Shown piece by piece: positions 1 through 6,976 of a DNA stretch of 21,763 nt (position 1 is its first letter; the number at the start of each line of letters is the position of its first letter). The DNA is from Bacteroidales bacterium (GTDB lineage: Bacteria > Bacteroidota > Bacteroidia > Bacteroidales > VadinHA17), in contig DOZA01000372.1 in the NCBI GenBank assembly GCA_003518245.1, forward strand, positions 1-21,763. Direction: 5' to 3'. The notes under the pieces were generated by a model. That model did no database searches. It worked only from the letters and a program-made list of their open reading frames with translations, and was not told the origin of the DNA. Made by a program: the position numbers and the translations under genes.

Positions 1-558
1 GATGAGATGGCAGTACAGATGTCAGATGAATTTAATACTGAACATGAAGATCAAGATGAATTTGCACCTGTAATGATGGCTTTACGTGACTCAAGTAGTA
101 TGAGTATGTATCTCGACCTGGTAAACGGAGCAATTGGACTGATAAGTATTATATTCATTTTTGCCCTGTCTGTTATCCTCTGGAACACAGGTCTTATTGG
201 AGGTATACGAAGGTATGGTGAAGTTGGCCTGAGACTGGCAGTTGGTGAGTCAAAAGGACATATTTACAGATCGATGATCCTTGAATCACTGTCTATTGGT
301 TTTGTAGGCTCTGTTGTAGGTACTGTTATAGGACTGGCTTTTGCTTACTGGGTACAGGTAAAAGGAATAGATATAAGCCATATGCTTAAGGACTCAACAA
401 TGATAATGCCAGGTGTATTCAGAACAAGGATAACCTCCGTATCCTATTATATTGGTTTTATACCGGGCCTGCTATCTACTGCATTCGGGATGATGCTGGC
501 AGGTATAGGAATATATAAAAGACAGACAGCGAACTTATTTAAAGAATTACAGGCCTGA
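1..558 (+). CDS. ABC transporter permease, FtsX/MacB type (C-terminal part)
   Basis: This is the C-terminal part of a permease; the frame is open to the left edge, so the true start lies outside the window. Three membrane segments are visible (roughly residues 44-66, 96-120 and 150-172 of the visible part). After the first one comes the family's cytoplasmic coupling segment, with RRYGEVGLRLAVGESKG matching the MacB/FtsX pattern R-E-(I/V)-G-(I/L)-R-x-A-x-G. Such permeases sit in the inner membrane and drive lipoproteins, peptides or lipids towards the outer membrane with a separate ATPase, which must lie upstream of the window. The next gene is a LolA-like outer-membrane lipoprotein-sorting protein 49 bp away on the same strand, which points to envelope lipoprotein or lipid traffic. 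The substrate cannot be read from this fragment. Confidence 0.85.
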   Translation, partial: DEMAVQMSDEFNTEHEDQDEFAPVMMALRDSSSMSMYLDLVNGAIGLISIIFIFALSVILWNTGLIGGIRRYGEVGLRLAVGESKGHIYRSMILESLSIGFVGSVVGTVIGLAFAYWVQVKGIDISHMLKDSTMIMPGVFRTRITSVSYYIGFIPGLLSTAFGMMLAGIGIYKRQTANLFKELQA

Positions 559-564
559 TGCAGG

Positions 565-613
565 TATGAGTTACGAGATATGAGTTATTAGTTATGAGAT
601 ATGAGATATGAAA
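565..613 (+). repeat. Short tandem repeat, period 7/14
   Basis: Between the ABC permease and the LolA-like gene lie two 14-base units (TATGAGTTACGAGA at 565-578 and TATGAGTTATTAGT at 579-592) followed by three 7-base units (TATGAGA, TATGAGA, TATGAAA) at 593-613. The start codon of the LolA-like gene (608-610) falls inside the last unit. Low-complexity repeats built on TTATGAG are, from memory, recurrent between genes in some Bacteroidota. No coding role is seen. Confidence 0.75.
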
Positions 614-1351
614 ACAATTAAATTTACAGTTATTTCAGGATTATTAATCTTATTGAGTTTTTCTGCAAAAACTCAACCTTCGGGTAAAGAAATACTGGAT
701 CGTATTGACAGAAATATGTCTTCAGAGACAAGGTATTATGAAGCCAGGATGATAATCCATGGCAGCAGGGGAAACAGAACAATAGAATTCAATTCCTGGT
801 CTGAGGGTGACACAAAAGCTTTTACAGAGTATACAAACCCGGTCAGGGAACGGGGAACAAAAATGCTCAAGCTTGAAGATAAGCTCTGGATATACTCCCC
901 GGGAACAGACCGTACTATCCAAATCATCGGACATATGCTTAAACAATCGGTAATGGGATCAGACCTTTCATATGAAGATGTGATGGAAGATACCAAGTTA
1001 ACCGATATATATGACTCAGAGATTACAGGCACAGAATATTTTAATGACACCGAGTGTTATATTGTTGACCTTGTTGCCAATAACCCTGATATTGCATACC
1101 AGATGAGGAAAATATGGGTCGACAAGAACAGATACGTCCCATTAAAAGAAGAGCTTTATGCAAAAAGCGGTAAATTATTAAAAAGAACCGAGTTATCAAT
1201 GATTGAACAAATTGAGGAACGCTGGTATCCACGCAATATTGTTTTTAAAGATATGCTGAAAAGAGGTGGTGGAACAGAATTTATTGTAGATAAGATAGAT
1301 TTTAATATTGAAATTCCCGAACACCTTCTAAGTAAAGCTGCCCTTAGATAA
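608..1351 (+). CDS. LolA-like outer membrane lipoprotein-sorting protein
   Basis: A 247-residue exported protein. Residues 1-23 form a signal peptide (Lys-rich start, hydrophobic core, ending near KTQ), and the rest resembles the 'outer membrane lipoprotein-sorting protein' family related to LolA/LolB (PF17131 type). Typical features are the early helix KEILDRIDRNM, the strand run around 40-120 with LWIYSPGTDRTIQI, and the late IWVDKNRYVPLKEELYAKSG. Members are periplasmic half-open beta-barrels thought to bind lipid or the acyl chains of lipoproteins. It follows an FtsX/MacB-type permease by 49 bp on the same strand, the usual context of this family, so the two probably work together. The exact cargo is unknown. 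Confidence 0.82.
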   Translation: MKTIKFTVISGLLILLSFSAKTQPSGKEILDRIDRNMSSETRYYEARMIIHGSRGNRTIEFNSWSEGDTKAFTEYTNPVRERGTKMLKLEDKLWIYSPGTDRTIQIIGHMLKQSVMGSDLSYEDVMEDTKLTDIYDSEITGTEYFNDTECYIVDLVANNPDIAYQMRKIWVDKNRYVPLKEELYAKSGKLLKRTELSMIEQIEERWYPRNIVFKDMLKRGGGTEFIVDKIDFNIEIPEHLLSKAALR

Positions 1352-1362
1352 TTAAAAAACGA

Positions 1363-1370
1363 TAAATTTG
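1363..1370 (+). promoter_or_regulatory. Candidate -7 promoter element
   Basis: TAAATTTG is a perfect match to the Bacteroidota -7 consensus TAnnTTTG, 54 bases before the lipoprotein start at 1425. No convincing -33 TTTG lies at the usual distance, and the region is AT-rich, so a chance match is possible. If real, it gives the lipoprotein gene its own transcript. Confidence 0.35.
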
Positions 1371-1424
1371 TTTATATTTCCGTAATATTTGAACTTATAT
1401 TATGGATAAAATAAACCTTTGAAC

Positions 1425-2285
1425 ATGAAAAAATTTTACACCTTAACTCCTGTCAGCCTTGCTCTTATTTTAATAATGATCATGGCAGGCTGTGGAAAAA
1501 AAATGACATCTGCTACTTCAAATGCAGTTAATCTTAAATATGGTTTTTCAGGAGATGAATCATATTCATACCTGCAGGAATCACAAATTATACAGACTAT
1601 TGTATTTGGAGGACAGGAGGTCAGCACAACCATAAAGACAGATATGGGCTTTACAGCAAGTAGCAAAGGCGTTACAGATGGCTCCCTGGGCCTCGATATT
1701 ACTATTGACACACTGGGATTAACTGTTAACTCAATGGCTGGAAATATAACAGAGGATATCGACGATCTAAAGGGTAAAAGCTTTTATATGACGATGAATA
1801 CCAAAGGTGAAGACCAAAACCTGGATGAAGCAGAAAAGCTTACTTATACCATTGCCGGTATGTCAACATCAAATTTGAAAGCTGGCTTCATAATGATATT
1901 CCCTGAACTACCTGGAGAGAATATACAGCCGGGATTTACCTGGGAAGACACTGATACTATAAATATTGATACTGACACTGAAACACTTGAGATGATTACT
2001 TTATCTAAAAACACAGTTGAATCAATAGAGGAAGTATCGGGATATGAATGTTATAAAATAAGTTACCAGGTAAGTGGCACACGTGACGGTAGCAGCCAGA
2101 ATCCTCAGGGGATGATAATTACAAATTCCGATATTAGTGGGACAGGATATTACTATTTTGCATTTAAGGAAGGTATACTTGTTTCAGATCATTCTGATAT
2201 AAAATCAGATGGAACGGTTGTAATTCCAACGGGTGAATCAATACCAATGTATATGACTATGGCTGTTGACATGAAAGTATTTTAG
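1425..2285 (+). CDS. Secreted lipoprotein, possibly DUF6263-like
   Basis: A 286-residue lipoprotein of unknown function. The ATG at 1425 is preferred over an in-frame TTG at 1419 because it starts directly with a type II signal peptide: MKK, a hydrophobic core, then lipobox MAGC with the acylated cysteine at residue 23. The residues after the cysteine (GKKM) are basic and lack the acidic export signal used for surface lipoproteins in Bacteroidota, so a periplasm-facing anchor is more likely. The mature part is Thr/Ser/Asp-rich, strand-like and free of catalytic motifs. The C-terminal pattern GTGYYYFAFKEGILV followed by a long strand resembles DUF6263-type proteins, but that match is from memory and uncertain. 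A strong hairpin closes the gene. Confidence 0.8.
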   Translation: MKKFYTLTPVSLALILIMIMAGCGKKMTSATSNAVNLKYGFSGDESYSYLQESQIIQTIVFGGQEVSTTIKTDMGFTASSKGVTDGSLGLDITIDTLGLTVNSMAGNITEDIDDLKGKSFYMTMNTKGEDQNLDEAEKLTYTIAGMSTSNLKAGFIMIFPELPGENIQPGFTWEDTDTINIDTDTETLEMITLSKNTVESIEEVSGYECYKISYQVSGTRDGSSQNPQGMIITNSDISGTGYYYFAFKEGILVSDHSDIKSDGTVVIPTGESIPMYMTMAVDMKVF

Positions 2286-2287
2286 TG

Positions 2288-2350
2288 AAAAGGAACCCAT
2301 GCCCATAAACCTAAAACCTTTTTTATGACTGCCCGGCATGGGTTTCTTTT
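2288..2350. terminator. Rho-independent terminator between convergent genes
   Basis: AACCCATGCC (2294-2303) pairs with GGCATGGGTT (2335-2344). The stem continues outward through A/T and G-U pairs to 2288 and 2350. A T-rich run follows on the plus strand (2343-2353), serving the lipoprotein gene. Read on the minus strand the stem is followed by a shorter T-rich stretch, so it may also stop the convergent gene ending at 2359. The 31-base loop is unusually large. Confidence 0.75.
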
Positions 2351-2358
2351 TTTATAAC

Positions 2359-2772
2359 CTATATAAGGTCATAATACTTCTCTGACATTCTTTGGTGTAA
2401 GGAATCTATTCTTTTTTCCATTTTTTCCAGTTTCTCTTGCATTCTTTTTTCCATTATCTCAAATTTCTTCTCCATATCTTCAAAAAACTCTTCATTGATA
2501 TCGAACTCAGGAGAATCCCAGTCGAAATAAAAATCAAAGTCGAACTCGGAAATATCGAAAAGGTTAAAAGAAAACCCATATTCCCTCTCCCTCCAGTAAG
2601 GCATTGAATTATACTCACGGCCTTCTTCAAGCGCTTGAAGAACACTCTTCATTGTCTCCTTTTTATTAGAGAAAAGGTTCTGGTATTTCTGTGATTGAGC
2701 CCCGTAAGAATTATTAAGGCTAAATGCAGTTAATATTACCAGGAATGCAGTTCTTAAGATTAGTTTATTCAT
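2359..2772 (-). CDS. Small secreted Phe/Asp-rich coiled-coil protein
   Basis: I do not recognise this 137-residue protein. The ATG at 2772 is chosen over 2802 because it opens directly into a signal peptide (MNKLILRTAF then LVILTAFSLNNSYGAQ). The mature part has three zones: a short polar helix (30-50); an aromatic/acidic strip at about 66-98 in which Phe, Tyr and Trp alternate with Asp and Glu (for example FDFDFYFDWD); and a charged helix (about 99-135) with Met/Leu/Ile/Phe at positions 100, 104, 107, 111, 115, 118, 122, 125 and 129, a near-heptad coiled-coil pattern with one 4-4 stutter. It is probably periplasmic and oligomeric. TACATTG at 2802-2808 (minus strand) is one base short of the -7 consensus and would fit the 2772 start. 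Confidence 0.7.
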   Translation of the reverse strand: MNKLILRTAFLVILTAFSLNNSYGAQSQKYQNLFSNKKETMKSVLQALEEGREYNSMPYWREREYGFSFNLFDISEFDFDFYFDWDSPEFDINEEFFEDMEKKFEIMEKRMQEKLEKMEKRIDSLHQRMSEKYYDLI

Positions 2773-2890
2773 GGCTGCTATATTTTGATTAATTCCATTC
2801 ACAATGTAAAGTAAAGAATTAAATCAATCGTCTTAGCTTAATAAAGTGTTAAATTATGCAGCTTCCTGATACAATTTGGTTAAGAAATAT

Positions 2891-3313
2891 TTACACTGGA
2901 ATAAGTAAAGGCCATCCCTTTCTTATTTTCTCAACCCTCAGGATCAATTTCTTTCCGGTATTAAAATCCTCAGGTACGGAAACCTTATGTTTGAGTCCGT
3001 ATTTATCACCTACTAGCAGTAGCTTGCCAGGGCCATCCGGCTTATCACTCACAGATATAAGATCAAATTCATATTCCTGCCCATCCTTGTAATACGGATT
3101 TTCAGGTTCAAGAAAAACTTCTCCCCTGCAGTTAATCTTATCAACACGGCAATTTATAATATCACCTGTATTAATATTATAGTTTTCATAAAGATCTTTT
3201 TTCAACAGGTATTTAACTCCCTCAGTCCCTTTAAGAAGATAGTAGCTATTATCTCCCATGTTTACTATCCTCTCAACGAAAAAATCATGTTTTTCTCCTT
3301 CTGCAAGCTTCAT
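2891..3313 (-). CDS. Small internally duplicated beta protein, OB/S1-like by inference
   Basis: A 140-residue protein without signal peptide or membrane segment, not recognised as a named family. It consists of two tandem copies of about 65 residues (about 4-70 and 76-138). Each copy opens with an acidic-Gly-x-x-aromatic pattern (EGEKHDFF, DGQEYEFD), has a strand with a leucine pair and Gly (LLKGTEG, LLVGDKYG), and closes with NTG-x(6)-RV-(D/E)-KI (48-60 and 118-130). The strand-rich pattern with a conserved NTG turn suggests an OB-fold or S1-like pair, so nucleic-acid binding is possible but unproven. It begins 11 bp after the cardiolipin synthase on the same strand, so the two are probably co-transcribed. 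Confidence 0.75.
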   Translation of the reverse strand: MKLAEGEKHDFFVERIVNMGDNSYYLLKGTEGVKYLLKKDLYENYNINTGDIINCRVDKINCRGEVFLEPENPYYKDGQEYEFDLISVSDKPDGPGKLLLVGDKYGLKHKVSVPEDFNTGKKLILRVEKIRKGWPLLIPV

Positions 3314-3324
3314 AAGAAATCTTT

Positions 3325-4794
3325 TCAGTATAATGGCCCGAATATCCTGGCAAGGCTCTCTTTGTATTTCTCTTTTTTTGACCGGCCTTCCCAGAGATCA
3401 AACAACAGTTCCTTACTGTTACGCAGGTCATTCATAAATATATTTTCCAGCTTGTTCGCAAATTCTTCATCATAGATAAGTGCAGTAACCTCAAAATCAA
3501 GGTCGAAGCTACGCATATCCACATTTACCGATCCTACTGATGAAAACACACCATCAACTACTATATACTTTGAATGATTGAAACCAGAAACATACATGTA
3601 TACCCTCACACCTGCATGTAGTAATTCGGATACATAAGAACGTGAGTTCCAGTTAGCTATTATTGAATCTGACTTCTCGGGTATAATCAAACGCACATCC
3701 TTACCACTCAAGGCTGCAGTTTTCAATGCATTCAAAATACTTTCATTTGGTGAGAAATAAGGGGTACACAGGTAAACCCTTTCATTTGCAGTAGCTATTG
3801 CTGCCAGGTAAGCCTGCATTATTGTTGCCCAGTCACTGTCTGGTCCGCTACTAGCCAGTTGAATCCAGCTTTCTCCCTTAATCCTTTGTTTTGGGAAGTA
3901 TTCTTTATTCCCTGTTAGTATTTCGCCACTAAGAAAATACCAGTCTGTTAGAAACACCTTGTTCATTCCTGCCACAGCATCACCTCTTATCTTCAGATGA
4001 GTATCTCTCCATTTACCTATACCGGGTAGACCATGAATATATTTATCAGCTATATTCATTCCACCGATAAAACCTGTCTTTCCATCGATAACCAGTATTT
4101 TTCTATGATTACGGTAATTAATTTTGCTGGCCAGCCAGGGGAAACGCACTGGAAAAAAGGGAAAGATCTGCACACCTGCTCTGCGCATCCCGTTAATATA
4201 TCTATTCTTAAAAGACCAGCTGCCAACATCATCAATTATCATTCGTACTTCGACTCCTTCGGCAGCTTTTCTTATTAGGATATCCCTGAATTTATTACCC
4301 GTCTCATCTATATTAAAGCGATATATTTCGAAATGAATATGATGCTTTGCCGATTCTATTTCCTTTATCATAGCAGGGTATGTCTCTTCAGCATCATTCA
4401 GTATAAGGATCTTATTATTATCTGTCAGCACTGATCGTTCATTATTCAGCATTAATGTCATCAGGTGCTGTTTAGATTTTATCCCGGGGGATCTTATTAT
4501 CAGTTTGTCATTAAGTGATTCTATTTGCTGTATCGCTGTATTTAGAAAGTGTTCACTGTCAGTGATTCCTTTTCTTGAAAAAATTTTTCTTTTGCGGTAA
4601 TTCTGACCGAAGAAGAAATATAATATTATGCCAACAAACGGGATAAGTGTTATTACCAACACCCATGAGAGTGTTTTCACCGGGTCACGGTTTTCGAATA
4701 TGATCACCATACATACAAATATTATAGTAATGATATACAGTAATGATAATATTACCTGCAACGAAAAGATACTACTTGCCGTATCAGCGTCCAT
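3325..4794 (-). CDS. cls: Cardiolipin synthase (phospholipase D family)
   Basis: A 489-residue cardiolipin synthase, which makes cardiolipin from phosphatidylglycerol at the inner membrane. Two N-terminal membrane segments (about 12-32 and 42-62) match the PLDc_N domain, with the sequence ENRDPVKTLSWVLV between them. Two HKD catalytic motifs follow: HRKILVID (H230, K232, D237) with downstream GGMN, and HSKYIVVD (H407, K409, D414) with downstream GSVN. Length and order are those of the ClsA type (about 480-490 residues). The C-terminal region after 460 is short and basic and ends in GPLY. It is the first gene of a probable two-gene unit with the small protein at 2891-3313. A near-consensus -7 element, TTATTTTG (4815-4822, minus strand), lies 20 bases upstream. 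Confidence 0.95.
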   Translation of the reverse strand: MDADTASSIFSLQVILSLLYIITIIFVCMVIIFENRDPVKTLSWVLVITLIPFVGIILYFFFGQNYRKRKIFSRKGITDSEHFLNTAIQQIESLNDKLIIRSPGIKSKQHLMTLMLNNERSVLTDNNKILILNDAEETYPAMIKEIESAKHHIHFEIYRFNIDETGNKFRDILIRKAAEGVEVRMIIDDVGSWSFKNRYINGMRRAGVQIFPFFPVRFPWLASKINYRNHRKILVIDGKTGFIGGMNIADKYIHGLPGIGKWRDTHLKIRGDAVAGMNKVFLTDWYFLSGEILTGNKEYFPKQRIKGESWIQLASSGPDSDWATIMQAYLAAIATANERVYLCTPYFSPNESILNALKTAALSGKDVRLIIPEKSDSIIANWNSRSYVSELLHAGVRVYMYVSGFNHSKYIVVDGVFSSVGSVNVDMRSFDLDFEVTALIYDEEFANKLENIFMNDLRNSKELLFDLWEGRSKKEKYKESLARIFGPLY

Positions 4795-4824
4795 ATTTTA
4801 AATATTATATACATCAAAATAAAA

Positions 4825-4855
4825 AAAAACTCCCTTGCAATACAAGAGAGTTTTT
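4825..4855 (-). terminator. Rho-independent terminator of the barrel gene
   Basis: On the minus strand, AAAAACTCTCTTG pairs with CAAGGGAGTTTTT around a five-base loop, with one mismatch in a 13-bp stem, and is followed by a run of T. It sits 20 bp after the stop of the outer-membrane protein gene (4876) and just before the cardiolipin synthase start, so it separates the two transcripts. Confidence 0.85.
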
Positions 4856-4875
4856 ATAGATATTAAAGATTATTT

Positions 4876-5484
4876 TCAGAACATTATCCCGGCACTCAGT
4901 ATTATAGCACTTGATCTGCCATCCAGTTCAAAGGTATCTTGACCAATCGTAACTGAATCCCCGAATTTATTGAGGCCTCCCTCATATCTTACATCAAGTG
5001 TAATCTTTTTAAGAATATCTACTCCTAAACCAGCCTGGTATCCAATTGTTGCAGTCTTATAAAGTTCATCGGCATCATCAATAAGATCACTGTCGGAGCT
5101 AATTTTAATTGATGCTGCCGGTCCTCCCATCACCCTGACCGGACCCAGTTTTACACCCAGCATTACAGGTATATCCAGCTTATTGAATTTCTGGCTTTTT
5201 ATTACATCACCGTTAATATCGGAAACAAGCATTTTGTTTTCTGCCATAGAAAACAACATTTCAGGCTGGATCATTATTCCAAGCATTGAAAGTCTTACAA
5301 AAACTCCTCCATGGAAGCCCCATGCTGCTTCTTCAGCAGCCTGAATGGTATAATTTGTTCCATTCTGAACACTTTTCAGATCAAAGTTATTTGAAGCGGC
5401 ACCCACTTTCAACCCCCAGCTTAACTGGGCAAAAGCACCTGAAGATATTATTATTGCAAAAAGGATTAAAATAATTTTTTTCAT
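4876..5484 (-). CDS. Outer membrane beta-barrel protein
   Basis: A 202-residue protein with signal peptide MKKIILILFAIIISSGAFA followed by Gln. The mature part starts with a strand SWGLKVGAASNNF and continues with amphipathic strands, including GFHGGVFVRL, IQPEMLFS, PVMLGVKLGPVRVMGGPAAS, ATIGYQAGLGVDI and ITLDVRYEGG. It ends in ILSAGIMF with a C-terminal Phe, the usual signal for barrel insertion. This is the small OMP_b-brl_2 (PorT-like, PF13568) type common in Bacteroidota, probably an eight- to ten-stranded barrel. Its function is unknown. A good terminator follows it, and it appears to be a single-gene unit. Confidence 0.85.
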   Translation of the reverse strand: MKKIILILFAIIISSGAFAQLSWGLKVGAASNNFDLKSVQNGTNYTIQAAEEAAWGFHGGVFVRLSMLGIMIQPEMLFSMAENKMLVSDINGDVIKSQKFNKLDIPVMLGVKLGPVRVMGGPAASIKISSDSDLIDDADELYKTATIGYQAGLGVDILKKITLDVRYEGGLNKFGDSVTIGQDTFELDGRSSAIILSAGIMF

Positions 5485-5552
5485 TTTCTTAAATTTTTAT
5501 TGTACATGTTTATTGACAGTATTTACACATAAAAGGTTGCATGAACATTCAA

Positions 5553-6239
5553 CTATTCTATTAACTTATATCCTACCCCTTTTATTGTCTTTATGATTTT
5601 ATTTCCAACCTTTTCCCTTAATTTCCTTATATGAACATCTATTGTTCTATCCCCAACAATTATATCCTCACCCCAGACTTTCTTTAGTATTTCACTTCTT
5701 GTAAAAACTTTTCCGGGTTTTGTCATAAACAGTGATAATAATTCAAATTCCTTACGCGGGAGAAAGATTTCCTTGTCATTAAAACGTAATATAAAACGTT
5801 CCCTGTCAAGGCTGAGATTGTAAGAACCAAGAACCTGCACTGAGCCTTTATCACCCTCAGCATCCAACCTGTATCGCCTGAGGAGGGCTTTCACCCTGCT
5901 AACGAGCACTTTGGGCCTGACAGGTTTAATGATATAATCATCTCCTCCCGCTTCAAATCCTGCTATCTGTGCATTATCCTCACTTCTTGCAGTGAGAAAA
6001 CAGATTATTATATCTGTCATACCTGGAACAGACCTTATCTTCTCACAGGCCTCTATACCGTCAATGCCTGGCATCATCACATCAAGAAGAATAAGGTGTG
6101 GCTTTATTTCTCTGGCTTTATCTATACCTGACTTTCCATCATATGCAGTATGAACAATAAAACCTTCTTTTCGTAAAATATAAGATAGAAATTCTCTTAT
6201 ATCATCTTCATCATCAACCAGTAATATTTTATACTTCAT
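5553..6239 (-). CDS. OmpR/PhoB-family response regulator (no adjacent kinase)
   Basis: A 228-residue DNA-binding response regulator. The start at 6239 places KILLVDDEDD at the N-terminus as in the family; an ATG at 6245 adds two residues and is equally possible, while one at 6275 would overlap the upstream gene. The receiver domain (1-122) is complete: acidic pocket D9/D10, phospho-acceptor D53 (LLDVMMPG), T83 and K105 (IIKP). The C-terminal winged helix (about 135-228) has RKEFELL, the TRSEIL turn, the recognition helix region RTIDVHIRKLREK and the IKGVGYKL wing. No histidine kinase lies in the window. Upstream, 16 bp away, is a TlpA-like thioredoxin in the same unit. The regulator probably controls transcription in response to a distant sensor. 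Confidence 0.92.
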   Translation of the reverse strand: MKYKILLVDDEDDIREFLSYILRKEGFIVHTAYDGKSGIDKAREIKPHLILLDVMMPGIDGIEACEKIRSVPGMTDIIICFLTARSEDNAQIAGFEAGGDDYIIKPVRPKVLVSRVKALLRRYRLDAEGDKGSVQVLGSYNLSLDRERFILRFNDKEIFLPRKEFELLSLFMTKPGKVFTRSEILKKVWGEDIIVGDRTIDVHIRKLREKVGNKIIKTIKGVGYKLIE

Positions 6240-6255
6240 GTTCATATTGAAAATA

Positions 6256-6792
6256 CTACCTCTTTTCAAGTTCACTGAAAATCACCTGCTTCATCTTATT
6301 AAACTCGTCCATTTTAAATAATCTGGTCAGGAATATTATTTTTCCATCCCTGTCAATTATAACATTTCTTGTTACACCTGCATCCTTTTGAGCGTATAAG
6401 CTAAAAATCCCTGCTCCCGGATCAAGAGCCAGTGGATAGCTGATATTCATATCATTGATGAATCTTTTTACAGTTTCAGGCGGCTCATCCTTGTCAATCC
6501 CTATAACTTTCAGTCCCTCATCTCTTTTTAACTGCCATATTTCCTTCTCTATATAGGGCATCTCTTCCCTGCACACACTGCACCAGCTTGCCGTAAACTG
6601 CATCATTACAACCTGGCCACGAAGATCTGACAACATATACTCTTTACCGTTAACTTCTTCAATAAGAAAATCAGGAGCATGGTCACCCACTTTAACCAGA
6701 TATCCATGTTCATAAACCTGTCCTAATATAATTGATGCCAGCAGGCAAAAGACTGTGATTGCCATTAAAGCAATAATCATTATTCTTTTCAT
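6256..6792 (-). CDS. TlpA-like membrane-anchored thioredoxin
   Basis: A 178-residue protein of the AhpC-TSA/Redoxin (TlpA/ResA) group. An uncleaved anchor or signal peptide spans about 3-24. The thioredoxin fold covers about 34-175: GDHAPDF entry, LRGQVVMMQFTASW strand, and the redox pair C71-S-V-C74. At the place of the family's cis-proline (ResA LPTTFLI) this protein has Thr141 in GVTRNVIIDRDGKI. It should act as a periplasmic thiol-disulfide oxidoreductase. It is first in a unit with a response regulator 16 bp downstream, an unusual partner. TATATTTG at 6816-6823 (minus strand) lies 23 bases upstream and probably drives the pair. Confidence 0.88.
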   Translation of the reverse strand: MKRIMIIALMAITVFCLLASIILGQVYEHGYLVKVGDHAPDFLIEEVNGKEYMLSDLRGQVVMMQFTASWCSVCREEMPYIEKEIWQLKRDEGLKVIGIDKDEPPETVKRFINDMNISYPLALDPGAGIFSLYAQKDAGVTRNVIIDRDGKIIFLTRLFKMDEFNKMKQVIFSELEKR

Positions 6793-6815
6793 ATATTCTT
6801 CTTTAATAAAACAGC

Positions 6816-6823
6816 CAAATATA
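6816..6823 (-). promoter_or_regulatory. Candidate -7 promoter element of the thioredoxin-regulator unit
   Basis: On the minus strand this reads TATATTTG, a perfect TAnnTTTG match, 23 bases before the ATG at 6792. The same element occurs at nearly the same distance before the genes starting at 8208 and 14835, which raises confidence. No clear -33 element is seen. Confidence 0.55.
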
Positions 6824-6835
6824 TAGTATTTAGTT

Positions 6836-6852
6836 CAATACATCCAGTATTG
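6836..6852. promoter_or_regulatory. Candidate operator palindrome
   Basis: CAATAC (6836-6841), five bases, then GTATTG (6847-6852): a perfect hyphenated 6-bp inverted repeat. It sits 12 bases upstream of the -7 element of the thioredoxin-regulator unit, in the region where a -33 contact would lie. The direct repeat CTGATAA follows at 6853-6859 and 6876-6882, 23 bp apart (about two helical turns). The spacer is shared with the divergent DUF4251 gene, so either side could be regulated. Binding by the encoded response regulator is inference. Confidence 0.35.
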
Positions 6853-6976
6853 CTGATAATAAATAAGCAAATCACCTGATAAAATACAGGGATTCCTAAA
6901 AGTGCTCATTTGAATTCGTTACCTGCATATTCACATGGCATAAATTTTGCTCTTTTTTAAAAAATAGGAAAAAGCA

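Noticed and set aside
565..613. CRISPR array
   Set aside because: The repeats are only 7-14 bases, directly abutting and without unique spacers; no cas genes are present.
736..1050. Open frame of 104 residues on the minus strand
   Set aside because: It is antisense to the LolA-like gene, which has a signal peptide and family motifs; this frame has neither.
6793..6976. tRNA or small RNA gene in the divergent spacer
   Set aside because: No cloverleaf or strong terminator is visible; the dyad and -7 element explain it better as a regulatory region.
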